From NCBI GenBank assembly GCA_945861275.1, contig CAMATZ010000016.1, positions 29,682 to 93,681 of the forward strand: a DNA stretch of 64,000 nucleotides, given 5' to 3'. Source of the stretch: Bordetella parapertussis. GTDB taxonomy: Bacteria; Pseudomonadota; Gammaproteobacteria; Burkholderiales; SG8-41. The number at the start of each line of letters is the position of its first letter. The first letter of the stretch is position 1. The position numbers and the translations under genes were made by a program. The notes below the pieces were generated by a model. It saw only the letters and a list, made by a program, of their open reading frames with translations. It had not been told where the DNA came from and searched no databases. Positions 49,817 to 60,083 of this stretch are shown here, one piece after another.

Positions 49817-50635
49817 TTACTGGCTGGGCATCGACGGCGGATTGGAGACCTCGAACAGTTCGCCGCCGTAATCGGCTGCCAGCGGCAGTCGCAGGACGCG
49901 CATGCCGTCGCGAGCCTGCTCCTGTATCGGCATCACGGTCACCACCCGGCTCGCGCGCGCAGCATCCATCGCCGCCGCCGACAGCGGGTGGCGGGCGAGT
50001 TTCTGCAGGTTCATCGAAGTCGGGAACACCAGCTTGTAGGTGCCGGTCTTGGTATCTTCGAGCGCGGTCGCAGGCGCGATCCACACCGAATCCACCGCCT
50101 CTGCGCCGTCATGCAGGGCTACCTGGTCCGACGGCGCAGCCGCGAGAAAGAAATGCGTGTCGAAACGCTTGGGCACGCGCTCCGGCGTGATCCAGTGCGC
50201 AAAGTGCACCATGGCTTCGGGCGCGAGTACCAGCTTCTCCGCCGCGAGGATGGCGCCGAAAGTCCGCTCGCCACGGGTCATGGCGGCGCGATGCGCGGCC
50301 TCGATGTCACGCAGGCGGGCGGCACTCACCAGCGCTTGTTCGCCACGCGCGCGCGCAAGCAGCACGCCGCATTCCTCGAACGTCTCGCGCACGGCAGCCA
50401 CGCGCAACGCCGCTGCGGCCGCATCCACGGCCTCCTGCGGCGGAAACACAGCGGTATCGGCGGCGAGATCGTAATCTTCCGGATCCACGCGCCCGCCCGG
50501 AAACACCAGCGCACCCCCGGCAAAATCGCTCTGGTGATGACGCACGATCATGAACACTTCCATGCCGTCATCACCATCACGCAACAACATCACAGTAGCC
50601 GCCAGCCGCGGCGTGGCAATTGAATCGCTTCCCAT
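49817..50635 (-). CDS. NUDIX hydrolase
   Basis: ALVFPGGRVDPEDYD...AAVRETFEECGVLLA, a Nudix-box-like motif. Confidence 0.88.
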   Translation of the reverse strand: MGSDSIATPRLAATVMLLRDGDDGMEVFMIVRHHQSDFAGGALVFPGGRVDPEDYDLAADTAVFPPQEAVDAAAAALRVAAVRETFEECGVLLARARGEQALVSAARLRDIEAAHRAAMTRGERTFGAILAAEKLVLAPEAMVHFAHWITPERVPKRFDTHFFLAAAPSDQVALHDGAEAVDSVWIAPATALEDTKTGTYKLVFPTSMNLQKLARHPLSAAAMDAARASRVVTVMPIQEQARDGMRVLRLPLAADYGGELFEVSNPPSMPSQ

Positions 50636-50776
50636 GGTGCGTGTTGAATATTTCCCGCGTTATTGGTCAGATTGCCGAGTATAGCCTGATCGCGACTTCG
50701 CCCGCGACAGCCTACGCGCGCGTATCGAAAATGACGCCGCGCCGCGGTCGTGCTAGCGTCGCCCGCAAACGCCGCA

Positions 50777-52072
50777 TCAATTTACGCGCCCCGTTGTGCT
50801 GCCAAAACGCTCGCGCATCATTGCTTCGAACGAAAGTTTTGACGACGCCACCGCGCCGCCGGAACGCATACGATAAGCGTCATGACAACCCGCGGCGGCA
50901 GGCGCCCTGCCCTCGCGCAACGCCTGCACGCCATCGAGCATGACGCGGCGAAACTGCACAATGCCGGCATCGGTCGGCGACAGGCGCTCCCGTGTGCGGT
51001 CAACGATGTAGCCCTGACTCTCCCACGCCATCTGATCCTGTTCCGCGATGCCGCGCACGCCGGTGAACGAGCGATGCTTCTGGTCATCGCGATCAATCAG
51101 ATAATCGTTCGCGCGATTGCGCAGCGGCACATAGCCCGGCCCCAGTTCGGCCATCTGGCCAAAGCCGCCTTTTTCATATTTGGCGCGTTCATCGGCGGTG
51201 AGCGGCCGCTCGGGATGCCATGCATAAACGTATATCCAGCAGGATTCATCGGTGATCGGCACCCAGGTGTAGCCGAAATAGGTTTCGCCCGGCATCGCCG
51301 AAGGCGTGATCGAATGCGCAGGCAGCATGAATTGCGTGATGCGCCAGTAGAGCGCATCGTTATCCGCTTTGCGCGAACCGCCGATGACAAAACCGACCTC
51401 ATGTTGTTTGATTACAAACTGCGGCAACGGGTCATTGCGCAACCAACGCAGTCGGTTTTCGTCCGCCGCTGCGTCGGGGTTCGCGTTCGAGCGCATGCCC
51501 GGCGCGGGCATGTGCAAAAAAGAAAAATGCGCGGTATCCAGCGCGCCTTCCATCGCGTGCGCCCAGTTGCAGTCGACCAGCCGCTTGCACACGTAACGAT
51601 GCGGCCCCGGCACCACGCCGTATTCGAGTTGCGGCGGCGCGGCGGGCCTATGCCCGACCGGGCCGAGGTAAGCCCATACCATGTCGCCGAATTCACACGT
51701 GGGATAGGCTTTGATCGAGACCTTGCCGTGGTAACCGGCTTCCTGCGGCACGTTGGGCATATCGATGCAGTGTCCATCGACGTCGTATTTCCAGCCGTGA
51801 TAGACGCAGCGCAACCCGCAGGCTTCATTGCGCCCGAAAAAAAGATTCGCGCCGCGATGCGCGCAATGCGGTTCGATCAACCCGATCCTGCCGTTGGTGT
51901 CGCGAAAAGCAACCAGATCTTCGCCCATGACCCGCACGCGAATCGGCGGGCCATCGGGCTCGGCCAGTTCGCATGACAACGCCACCGGCTGCCAGTAGCG
52001 CCGGAAATAATCGCCCATCGGCGTGCCGGCGCCGGTGCGGGTAAGCAGTTCGTTGTCAACGGCAGAGAGCAT
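50777..52072 (-). CDS. Rieske [2Fe-2S] aromatic ring-hydroxylating oxygenase alpha subunit-like
   Basis: CAHRGANLFFGRNEACGLRCVYHGWKYDVDG Rieske motif; NWAHAMEGALDTAHFSFLH iron site. Confidence 0.95.
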   Translation of the reverse strand: MLSAVDNELLTRTGAGTPMGDYFRRYWQPVALSCELAEPDGPPIRVRVMGEDLVAFRDTNGRIGLIEPHCAHRGANLFFGRNEACGLRCVYHGWKYDVDGHCIDMPNVPQEAGYHGKVSIKAYPTCEFGDMVWAYLGPVGHRPAAPPQLEYGVVPGPHRYVCKRLVDCNWAHAMEGALDTAHFSFLHMPAPGMRSNANPDAAADENRLRWLRNDPLPQFVIKQHEVGFVIGGSRKADNDALYWRITQFMLPAHSITPSAMPGETYFGYTWVPITDESCWIYVYAWHPERPLTADERAKYEKGGFGQMAELGPGYVPLRNRANDYLIDRDDQKHRSFTGVRGIAEQDQMAWESQGYIVDRTRERLSPTDAGIVQFRRVMLDGVQALREGRAPAAAGCHDAYRMRSGGAVASSKLSFEAMMRERFGSTTGRVN

Positions 52073-52084
52073 GGCGCAACAATT

Positions 52085-53449
<1,365 letters not shown>

Positions 53450-53565
53450 TCACCACTGCGCGGGGCGCAAAGCGTAAAATGCCGGCTTCACTAACCCGTC
53501 ACTCTGGCGGAGCACGCCCCGGACTCCGATCCGGGGGCCGGAATGACCCACTGAGGAGTGTGCTC

Positions 53566-54390
53566 ATGTTCGTGACAGTTCGTAAGGGCTGGATGGCGGG
53601 CGCTTTGCTATCGCTGCTGTATCTCGTTATTTTTTCCGGCGATCTGCTCGCGCAGACCAAACCCACGCGCGCCGAACTCGGCGGAGAGCCGCCGCGCTCG
53701 ATCATGTGGGTGGGAAACAGCTTTTTCTATTACAACAACAGCATGCATAATCACCTCGGAGCGCTGGTCCGCTCCGGGGAACCGAAAATGGCGCACCGTG
53801 GCACGTCGGTGACGATCGGCGGGTCCGGCTTCGACTGGCACGATATGGAGTCCTACTTCCGTCCGAACGGCATCGGCAGGTACTCCTTCGTCGGGGACAA
53901 CGAGATACGCTTCAACAAGTTCGACAAGCTGTTTGACGCCGTCATCATGATTGACTGCAGCCAGTGCCCCATCCATCCGAAACTGAAGTCCGTGTTTCAC
54001 GAGTACGCGAAAAAGCAGAGCGCCATAGTCCGCAGGCACGGCGCAGCGCCGATCTTCCTGATGACGTGGGCGTACAAGGACAAACCGGAGATGACCAAGC
54101 AACTGGCGGAGGAGTACACCGTCGCCGGCAACAACAACGACGCGCTGGTCATTCCTTCGGGTCTGGCGTTTGCGAATGCGATCGCGAAGCGGCCCGAGCT
54201 GGAACTCTACCAGCCCGACAAGCGCCATCCGAGCCTGGCCGGCACTTACCTCTCGGCGGCAACGGCGTACGCGGCCATCTACAGGAAATCGCCGCTCGGC
54301 AACAAGTATACCGCCGGCATAGACGCTGAGACTGCCAGATTTCTGCAGACGATGGCATGGGACACGGTGCAGGAGTACTACGGCAGATAG
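53566..54390 (+). CDS. SGNH/GDSL-like secreted hydrolase-fold protein
   Basis: Signal peptide; SIMWVGNSFFYYNNSMHNHLGALV; DKRHPSLAGTYLSAATAYAAIY. Confidence 0.7.
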   Translation: MFVTVRKGWMAGALLSLLYLVIFSGDLLAQTKPTRAELGGEPPRSIMWVGNSFFYYNNSMHNHLGALVRSGEPKMAHRGTSVTIGGSGFDWHDMESYFRPNGIGRYSFVGDNEIRFNKFDKLFDAVIMIDCSQCPIHPKLKSVFHEYAKKQSAIVRRHGAAPIFLMTWAYKDKPEMTKQLAEEYTVAGNNNDALVIPSGLAFANAIAKRPELELYQPDKRHPSLAGTYLSAATAYAAIYRKSPLGNKYTAGIDAETARFLQTMAWDTVQEYYGR

Positions 54391-54463
54391 CTGGCGGCGT
54401 TCGACAGCGCCGTGCATCGCGGCTACACTTTGCACAGCAAGATCACCACTTCGAGGATACATC

Positions 54464-55459
54464 ATGAATCGACACGTTATCCCGCCGCTGGGCGCCCTCA
54501 GCCTTTTTGCGCTGGCGGCCAGCGCGGCAGCGCTGCCTGCATTCGCGCAATCCGTAGCCGCCTGGCCCACTAAACCGATACGCGTGATTGTGCCGTTTCC
54601 GTCGGGCGGCACTTCCGACATCCTCGCGCGCCTGATCGGCCAGAAACTCACGGAAGCATGGGGCCAGCAAATCCTCGTCGACAGCCGCGCCGGCGCCAAC
54701 GGCTCTATCGGCACCGAGCTCACCGTGCGTGCGCCGCCCGACGGTTACACGTTTTTGCTGACCGACGTGGGAGGGCTGATGATCAGTCCCTCCGTTTATC
54801 CCAAGCTGCCATACGACCCGCTGCGCGATCTTGTGCCGATCAGCATGGTTTCGTACTCGCCGCATTTGGTAGGGGCGCACCCCAGCGTGCCGGCGAAAAA
54901 TATGGCCGAACTGATTGCACTGGCGAAAAAAAATCCCGGCAAACTCAACTTCCCTACGGGCCTCGGCAGTGCGACGCATCTGGCCGGACTCGCCGTGCAA
55001 AATCGCAGCGGCGTGAACTGGATTTACATTCCTACCCGGGGCGGCCAGCAATCGTTAATGACGGTGGCCACCGGCGAAGGCGATGTGATGTTCCTGGGCA
55101 TGCTGCAAACGCTGCCGCATGTGAAGATCGGCCGCATTAAAGTGATCGCGATTTCCAGCGAAAAACGCGATCCCGCATTACCCGGCACACAGACAGTTTC
55201 CGAAACGCCGGGCTTCGAAGGATTTCACACCGGCTCATGGCAAGGCCTGCTCGGCCCAGCGAAACTGCCTGCTGACATCGTGAATAAGTTCAACGGCGAA
55301 CTGCGTCGCATACTCGCGATGCAGGATGTGATAGAAAAACTCGGCACCCAGGGCACCGTGCCGCTGCCCATGACGCCTGCTGAAACCGGCAAATTCCTGT
55401 CAGCGGAAAAAGAGCGCTGGGCTAAAGTAGTGAAAGAATCCGGATTTAAGATGGAATAG
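54464..55459 (+). CDS. Bug/TctC family substrate-binding protein
   Basis: WPTKPIRVIVPFPSGGTSDILARLIGQKLTEAWGQQILVDSRAGANGSIGTELTVRAPPDGYT. Confidence 0.94.
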   Translation: MNRHVIPPLGALSLFALAASAAALPAFAQSVAAWPTKPIRVIVPFPSGGTSDILARLIGQKLTEAWGQQILVDSRAGANGSIGTELTVRAPPDGYTFLLTDVGGLMISPSVYPKLPYDPLRDLVPISMVSYSPHLVGAHPSVPAKNMAELIALAKKNPGKLNFPTGLGSATHLAGLAVQNRSGVNWIYIPTRGGQQSLMTVATGEGDVMFLGMLQTLPHVKIGRIKVIAISSEKRDPALPGTQTVSETPGFEGFHTGSWQGLLGPAKLPADIVNKFNGELRRILAMQDVIEKLGTQGTVPLPMTPAETGKFLSAEKERWAKVVKESGFKME

Positions 55460-55464
55460 CACCG

Positions 55465-55998
55465 ATGTCCAACAGTCCCTGGATCAAGATCGCCCCGGTA
55501 GAAGAAGCCACCGATGACCTCCGGCGCGCCTACGACCAGATTCTCGCTACGCGTGGACGAATACCCCACATTCGTTCCGTCATGGCCGGAGAGCCACTGG
55601 TGGTGGAGGGGTTCGCATACTTTTATCCAGACAATAACTACGCCTGCCGCTCTATTGACCGGCGTCTTTCGGAGATGATCGCCACCGTGGTGTCGGTTGC
55701 CAATGGGTCTAAACTCGGCGGGCCAGCTCATGCGCGGCAACTGGCGCAAATCACCGGTGACCAGGCGTTCGCCCATGCCATTCGCGACGACTATACGCGT
55801 GCCGGCCTGTCAAGGAAGGAACAGGCGCTGCTCGACTACGTATGGAAGTTGAGCAAGACCCCAGGAGAGATGACCCAAATGGACATCGACGGCTTACGCG
55901 CAGAGGGTTGGACCGACCCGCAGATCGTCGCAACGGTCCACGTGACCTCTTTCTTCGCTTATATGAACCGCATTGCCGGGGCGTTCGGGGTTACTTAA
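55465..55998 (+). CDS. Carboxymuconolactone decarboxylase/AhpD-like protein (no CxxC)
   Basis: LRRAYDQILATRGRIPHIRSVMAGEPLVVEGFAYFYPDNNYACRSIDRRLSEMIATVVSVANGSKLGGPAH. Confidence 0.8.
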   Translation: MSNSPWIKIAPVEEATDDLRRAYDQILATRGRIPHIRSVMAGEPLVVEGFAYFYPDNNYACRSIDRRLSEMIATVVSVANGSKLGGPAHARQLAQITGDQAFAHAIRDDYTRAGLSRKEQALLDYVWKLSKTPGEMTQMDIDGLRAEGWTDPQIVATVHVTSFFAYMNRIAGAFGVT

Positions 55999-56043
55999 CT
56001 GTCGCAGTGTGGATACCAATGCCTCAAGCAGGTAATGGCAGTT

Positions 56044-57501
56044 TTAGGCGGCGGCTACCGCCAACGGCGCCTTCAGACCCAACTCTTCGACCATCGCCTG
56101 CTCGACCACAGTGCCTTTGAAAAAGTTCGGGTTGTTGCGCGTGTGCAAAAGCGCGGCGTTGGTGAAGGTGAACTCACGAAAATCCTGCCCGGTGACGAAG
56201 CCCTTTTCCACCATCTCAAATGCTTCGGGAATCACGTCGTTGAAATCGGGCACGTCAAAATGCGTAAAGTCGGAGCTGAACACCGGCCGCAGCCGCACAC
56301 CCATGCGCGGGTCGAAGGCCCACATCGTCGCGCGGTCGTCCGCCTCGCAGCCGAAAAAGAAGTTGCCGGAGAACACTGCGCGTATATCCGCTTTTGAGTT
56401 AACACCAGTGGCTTCGAAATCGTCGGTGACATGTTCGGGCTTGCCCAGCTCTTCAATACTGCACTCCGGGCGGAATGCATCGAGGTTCCCCATGATCGCA
56501 TCGGCGCTGGCTTGCAGCCGCGGGTCGCCATAGCGATTGATAAACTGCTTTAACTCGGCAACGTTGGTGGTGTTCGGGTACTGCAAGCCGGCACGGCGGC
56601 GCTTTTCCCAGTGTTCAATCATGTCGCCGACCATCTGACAGGCCCAGCTCACGCCGCCTTCCATAAAGCCGAAATTGAGGCTGGGAAAGCGGCGTGCCAC
56701 ACCGCCCAGAAAAACACCGCGCGCAAACGCGTGGTTCGCTTCGGCGAAGTGGCCGACATGGTTGTAGGTAAAGTTATTGATGGAAGCACGATCCTGCCAG
56801 CCGGCACTGCCCGCGTGTTGGGTCACCGCCACGCCCAGATCAACGCAGCGCTGCCAGAACGGATCGTAGTCATAAGGGCTGTCGAGCGCGATGTTGTCGC
56901 AGTACCAGGCGGCCTTTAGCGGATCGATGCCTTGCGCGGCACTGGGAATGGGGCGTTCCTGATTGCCACGCAGCATGATGGCTTTGTACCCGAGTTCCCC
57001 GACGACGTATTCCAGTTCCTCAATCGCATCCTGCGGCGTACCCGAGGGAATGCTGGCTACCGGCGCAAAGCGTGCGGCATAGGGTTTGAACATATCTGCC
57101 GTCATCCGGTTATAGGCGCGTGCCGCGGCGCGTTGCAGATCCCCCGTCATGATGTTGATGCTAAGCCCGAAGCTCGGGTAGATCACCGCAAAGTCGATGC
57201 CCAGTTCCGGCAGGCGCTCGTTCAACAGCGCGGGCAGCAGCGCAGTGGCCTTGTCATGCGTATTGCTGGTGACACCCCACCAGATGGCGCGGCGCAGGCG
57301 TTTGTGCTGGCGCTCCTCTGCCGTGGCACGGTACCACGCGCTGCTGCGGTGCCACCGCGCCCTGATCTCGTCGACGGCTTTTGGCCCGCCCGCTTCGCTC
57401 AGGTATTCGAGGAAGATCGGGATAGGCTCCATCCAGTGTCCGTCGCCGTCGATTACCGGGTGCTTCAGCCCCGCGCGTATTTCTGCTGCCCGACTTCCCA
57501 T
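56044..57501 (-). CDS. Amidohydrolase family protein
   Basis: HPVIDGDGHWMEPIPIFLEYL; LNFGFMEGGVSWACQMVGDMIEHWEKRR. Confidence 0.85.
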   Translation of the reverse strand: MGSRAAEIRAGLKHPVIDGDGHWMEPIPIFLEYLSEAGGPKAVDEIRARWHRSSAWYRATAEERQHKRLRRAIWWGVTSNTHDKATALLPALLNERLPELGIDFAVIYPSFGLSINIMTGDLQRAAARAYNRMTADMFKPYAARFAPVASIPSGTPQDAIEELEYVVGELGYKAIMLRGNQERPIPSAAQGIDPLKAAWYCDNIALDSPYDYDPFWQRCVDLGVAVTQHAGSAGWQDRASINNFTYNHVGHFAEANHAFARGVFLGGVARRFPSLNFGFMEGGVSWACQMVGDMIEHWEKRRRAGLQYPNTTNVAELKQFINRYGDPRLQASADAIMGNLDAFRPECSIEELGKPEHVTDDFEATGVNSKADIRAVFSGNFFFGCEADDRATMWAFDPRMGVRLRPVFSSDFTHFDVPDFNDVIPEAFEMVEKGFVTGQDFREFTFTNAALLHTRNNPNFFKGTVVEQAMVEELGLKAPLAVAAA

Positions 57502-57591
57502 GGTCGCTGCTCCCTTCGCGTATTGAGTTCCGAACCGTGGGTGTTGCTACGGGTGATGCGAGTCTGGACAACCCAATTTAATGGGCATGAA

Positions 57592-58518
57592 TTACGCCGC
57601 CGCCGTAGCCGCCACAGCGGACTGTTGCAGCTTCACTTCCAGGCCCACACCCTTTAACGAAGTCCGGCGCAGATCGCGGACTTCCTTCAGATCGTCGAAA
57701 CGCGTCGCGCGGTGCATGACGGTGCGGTTGTCCCACATCACCATGTCGCCGACTTGCCACTTATGGGCATAGACGAACCGGGCTTGCGTCGCGTGTTCGG
57801 TCAGGTCGCGCAGGAAGGCGCGCGCTTCCGGCACCGGCCAACCGACGATGCCGCCAATATGGGAGGAGAGGTATAGTGATTTGCGCCCGGTCTGCGGATG
57901 CGTCAGCACCAGCTTGTGAGGCACCGGCTTCAGGTGCTCCTCGAAGCCCGGGTTGTACTCGGCGAAGCCGATTTGCTGGCGTGAGTACACGATCGAATGC
58001 TCGCACACGAGATCTGCAACCTCCTGCTTCTCCTGCGCGCTCAGTGCGTCGTACGCGCCGCGCATGTCGGCGAACTGTGTGTCGGCGCCGCTGCCGGGCA
58101 CGATGCGGGCGTGCAGCAAGGTATAACCTGCGCCCACCGCGCGGAATGAGGCGTCTGAGTGCCACAACCGGTTCGCCAGCGCGTACATGCGGGCCTTGTC
58201 CGCGCGCTCGCGCAGCTTGGTCGTATCGCCCTTGGCGTAGTTGGAAATGTCGCCGAGTTCGAGTGTCTGAAACCGCCGTTCCTCGGGCTTGGCCATCTGG
58301 CCCGCGAGGGTGATTTCCAGTTGCCCAAAGTTCGCGGTGAATGCCATCTGCTGTTGGTCGGTCAGCGGCTGATCGGGGAAAGTCAGCACGGCGTAGTCGT
58401 CCATGCCGCGTTCAATCGCGGCCACCTGATCGCGGGTCAACGGCGCGCAAATATTAATGTGGGTGACTTCGCCGACAAAGCCGTTCTGCACGGCGCGTAT
58501 CTGTATGGGGATGCCCAT
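57592..58518 (-). CDS. TauD/TfdA family dioxygenase
   Basis: LWHSDASFRAVGAGYTLLHARIVPGSGADTQFADMRGAYDAL; MVMWDNRTVMHRATRFDD. Confidence 0.93.
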   Translation of the reverse strand: MGIPIQIRAVQNGFVGEVTHINICAPLTRDQVAAIERGMDDYAVLTFPDQPLTDQQQMAFTANFGQLEITLAGQMAKPEERRFQTLELGDISNYAKGDTTKLRERADKARMYALANRLWHSDASFRAVGAGYTLLHARIVPGSGADTQFADMRGAYDALSAQEKQEVADLVCEHSIVYSRQQIGFAEYNPGFEEHLKPVPHKLVLTHPQTGRKSLYLSSHIGGIVGWPVPEARAFLRDLTEHATQARFVYAHKWQVGDMVMWDNRTVMHRATRFDDLKEVRDLRRTSLKGVGLEVKLQQSAVAATAAA

Positions 58519-58535
58519 GTTATGTCCTTTCTTAG

Positions 58536-59435
58536 CTATGCCGCTTGCTGAACCTGGGCGACAGTGATGCCCTCACCACGAATAGTCGTGCGCCGCAGGT
58601 CACGCACGTCCTGAAGATCATTGTAACGTCTGGCCCGGTGCATGGTCGTGCGATTGTCCCAGATCACCAGGTCCCAGGGTTGCCAAACATGTGCGTATAC
58701 GAATTTCCGCTGCACCGCGTGCTCGGTCAGGTCACGGATCAGCATGCGCGCCTCCGGTACCGGCCAGCCGACGATAGCGCCGATATGCGCCGACAGATAC
58801 AGGCTGTTGCGCCCGGTGCGCGGGTCTGAGCGCACCAGCTGCTGGCGCACCGGTTTTAACTTGTCCTGATTTTCCGCACCGTAATCCACCTTCAGGAACC
58901 CGATCTGCTCGCGCGAATAGGCGTTGGAGTGCTCGGTAATCAAGTCCGCGATCTCGGCCTTCAGCGCCTCGTCCAGCGCGTCATAGGCGGCACGCATGTC
59001 GGCGAATTCCGTGTCCCCGCCGGCGCCCGGCACGGTGCGCGCGGACAGCAGTGAATACTTCGCCGGGACCGCGCGAAAAGAGGCGTCGGAATGCCACAGC
59101 CTGTTACCCAGCGCCGTCAACCGCATGCGGTCGGAGGCCGCGCGCAGTTTGCCTGCCGCGTCGAGATTGGAAATATCGGCCATTTCCATCTGCGGCAGAC
59201 GCCGCTCCTTGTACAACTCGGCGCCAGAGGAAAACTCCAGCTCGCCAAACTGCCGGCTGAACGCCATCTGGGTTTCGTCGGTGAAACGCTGCTCGTGGAA
59301 GACCAGTACGCCGTATTGGTCCATGCCGTCGTCGATGCCCTGAACCTGCTCCCGGCTGAGCGTCTGCGTCAGATCGACGCCCGAAACCTCTCCGGCGAAG
59401 CCCGAGGCGGTGAGGGGACGGATAGACAAGCTCAT
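58536..59435 (-). CDS. TauD/TfdA family dioxygenase (tandem paralogue)
   Basis: LWHSDASFRAVPAKYSLLSARTVPGAGGDTEFADMRAAYDALDEAL; LVIWDNRTTMHRARRYND. Confidence 0.93.
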   Translation of the reverse strand: MSLSIRPLTASGFAGEVSGVDLTQTLSREQVQGIDDGMDQYGVLVFHEQRFTDETQMAFSRQFGELEFSSGAELYKERRLPQMEMADISNLDAAGKLRAASDRMRLTALGNRLWHSDASFRAVPAKYSLLSARTVPGAGGDTEFADMRAAYDALDEALKAEIADLITEHSNAYSREQIGFLKVDYGAENQDKLKPVRQQLVRSDPRTGRNSLYLSAHIGAIVGWPVPEARMLIRDLTEHAVQRKFVYAHVWQPWDLVIWDNRTTMHRARRYNDLQDVRDLRRTTIRGEGITVAQVQQAA

Positions 59436-59954
59436 CAGATAAACTCCAGCGCGAGACTAGCAATGAGTATATGCGCGAACCGCCGTCGTGCCAATGGAGC
59501 TGTTGCTCCGCTCATTTGAATAGCCCATTAAAGCAAGCTGTTGTACCATCCCGGATTCGCGCATATGCCGTATTGAGAAGTCTTAATTTTGAGCACGCAT
59601 GAAGAAAACCCTATGTGATGGCAGTCGCCGCCCGGTGCGTGGCCAACGGCACGGGCTTAAAACGACAACCTCGAGACATGCAAGCGCGGAGTGTCCAGTA
59701 TGCAAGCGCAGATTGATGGTCGTACTGATCATGGGCGTTCGCCAATTCCCCCGGCACAGATCCAATGCAAAGCCACTACAGCCAAGCCCGTCGACAACTA
59801 AAAAAAGCGCTGTTTCCTCTCGATCAAAAGTTGACAAGATCAAAAGAAGTCACGGCAAAAGTCGCTGAACCCTATACGTTTCAGGCAATCTCTAAGGACA
59901 ACTCGTGCTGGCTCATGACGCGCTGATACGCAAGGAATTCACCCGTCAGGCGCC

Positions 59955-60070
59955 GAGCTAGCGGGTTTCGCCGTCGGTGCCCGGCACGGTGCGGGGATGG
60001 ATCGACAGGCTCATCGGTTGCACTCCAGCGTGATACTGCGTATTAGTGTATGCGCGAAGTGCCAATCCAA
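59955..60070 (-). pseudogene. Remnant of a third TauD-like copy (start region fused to an internal motif)
   Basis: Reverse strand MSLSIHPRTVPGTDGETR-stop: MSLSI matches the N-terminus and RTVPGxGGDT an internal motif of 58536-59435; upstream DNA is also similar. Confidence 0.6.
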
Positions 60071-60083
60071 CCCCAAGACGCCT

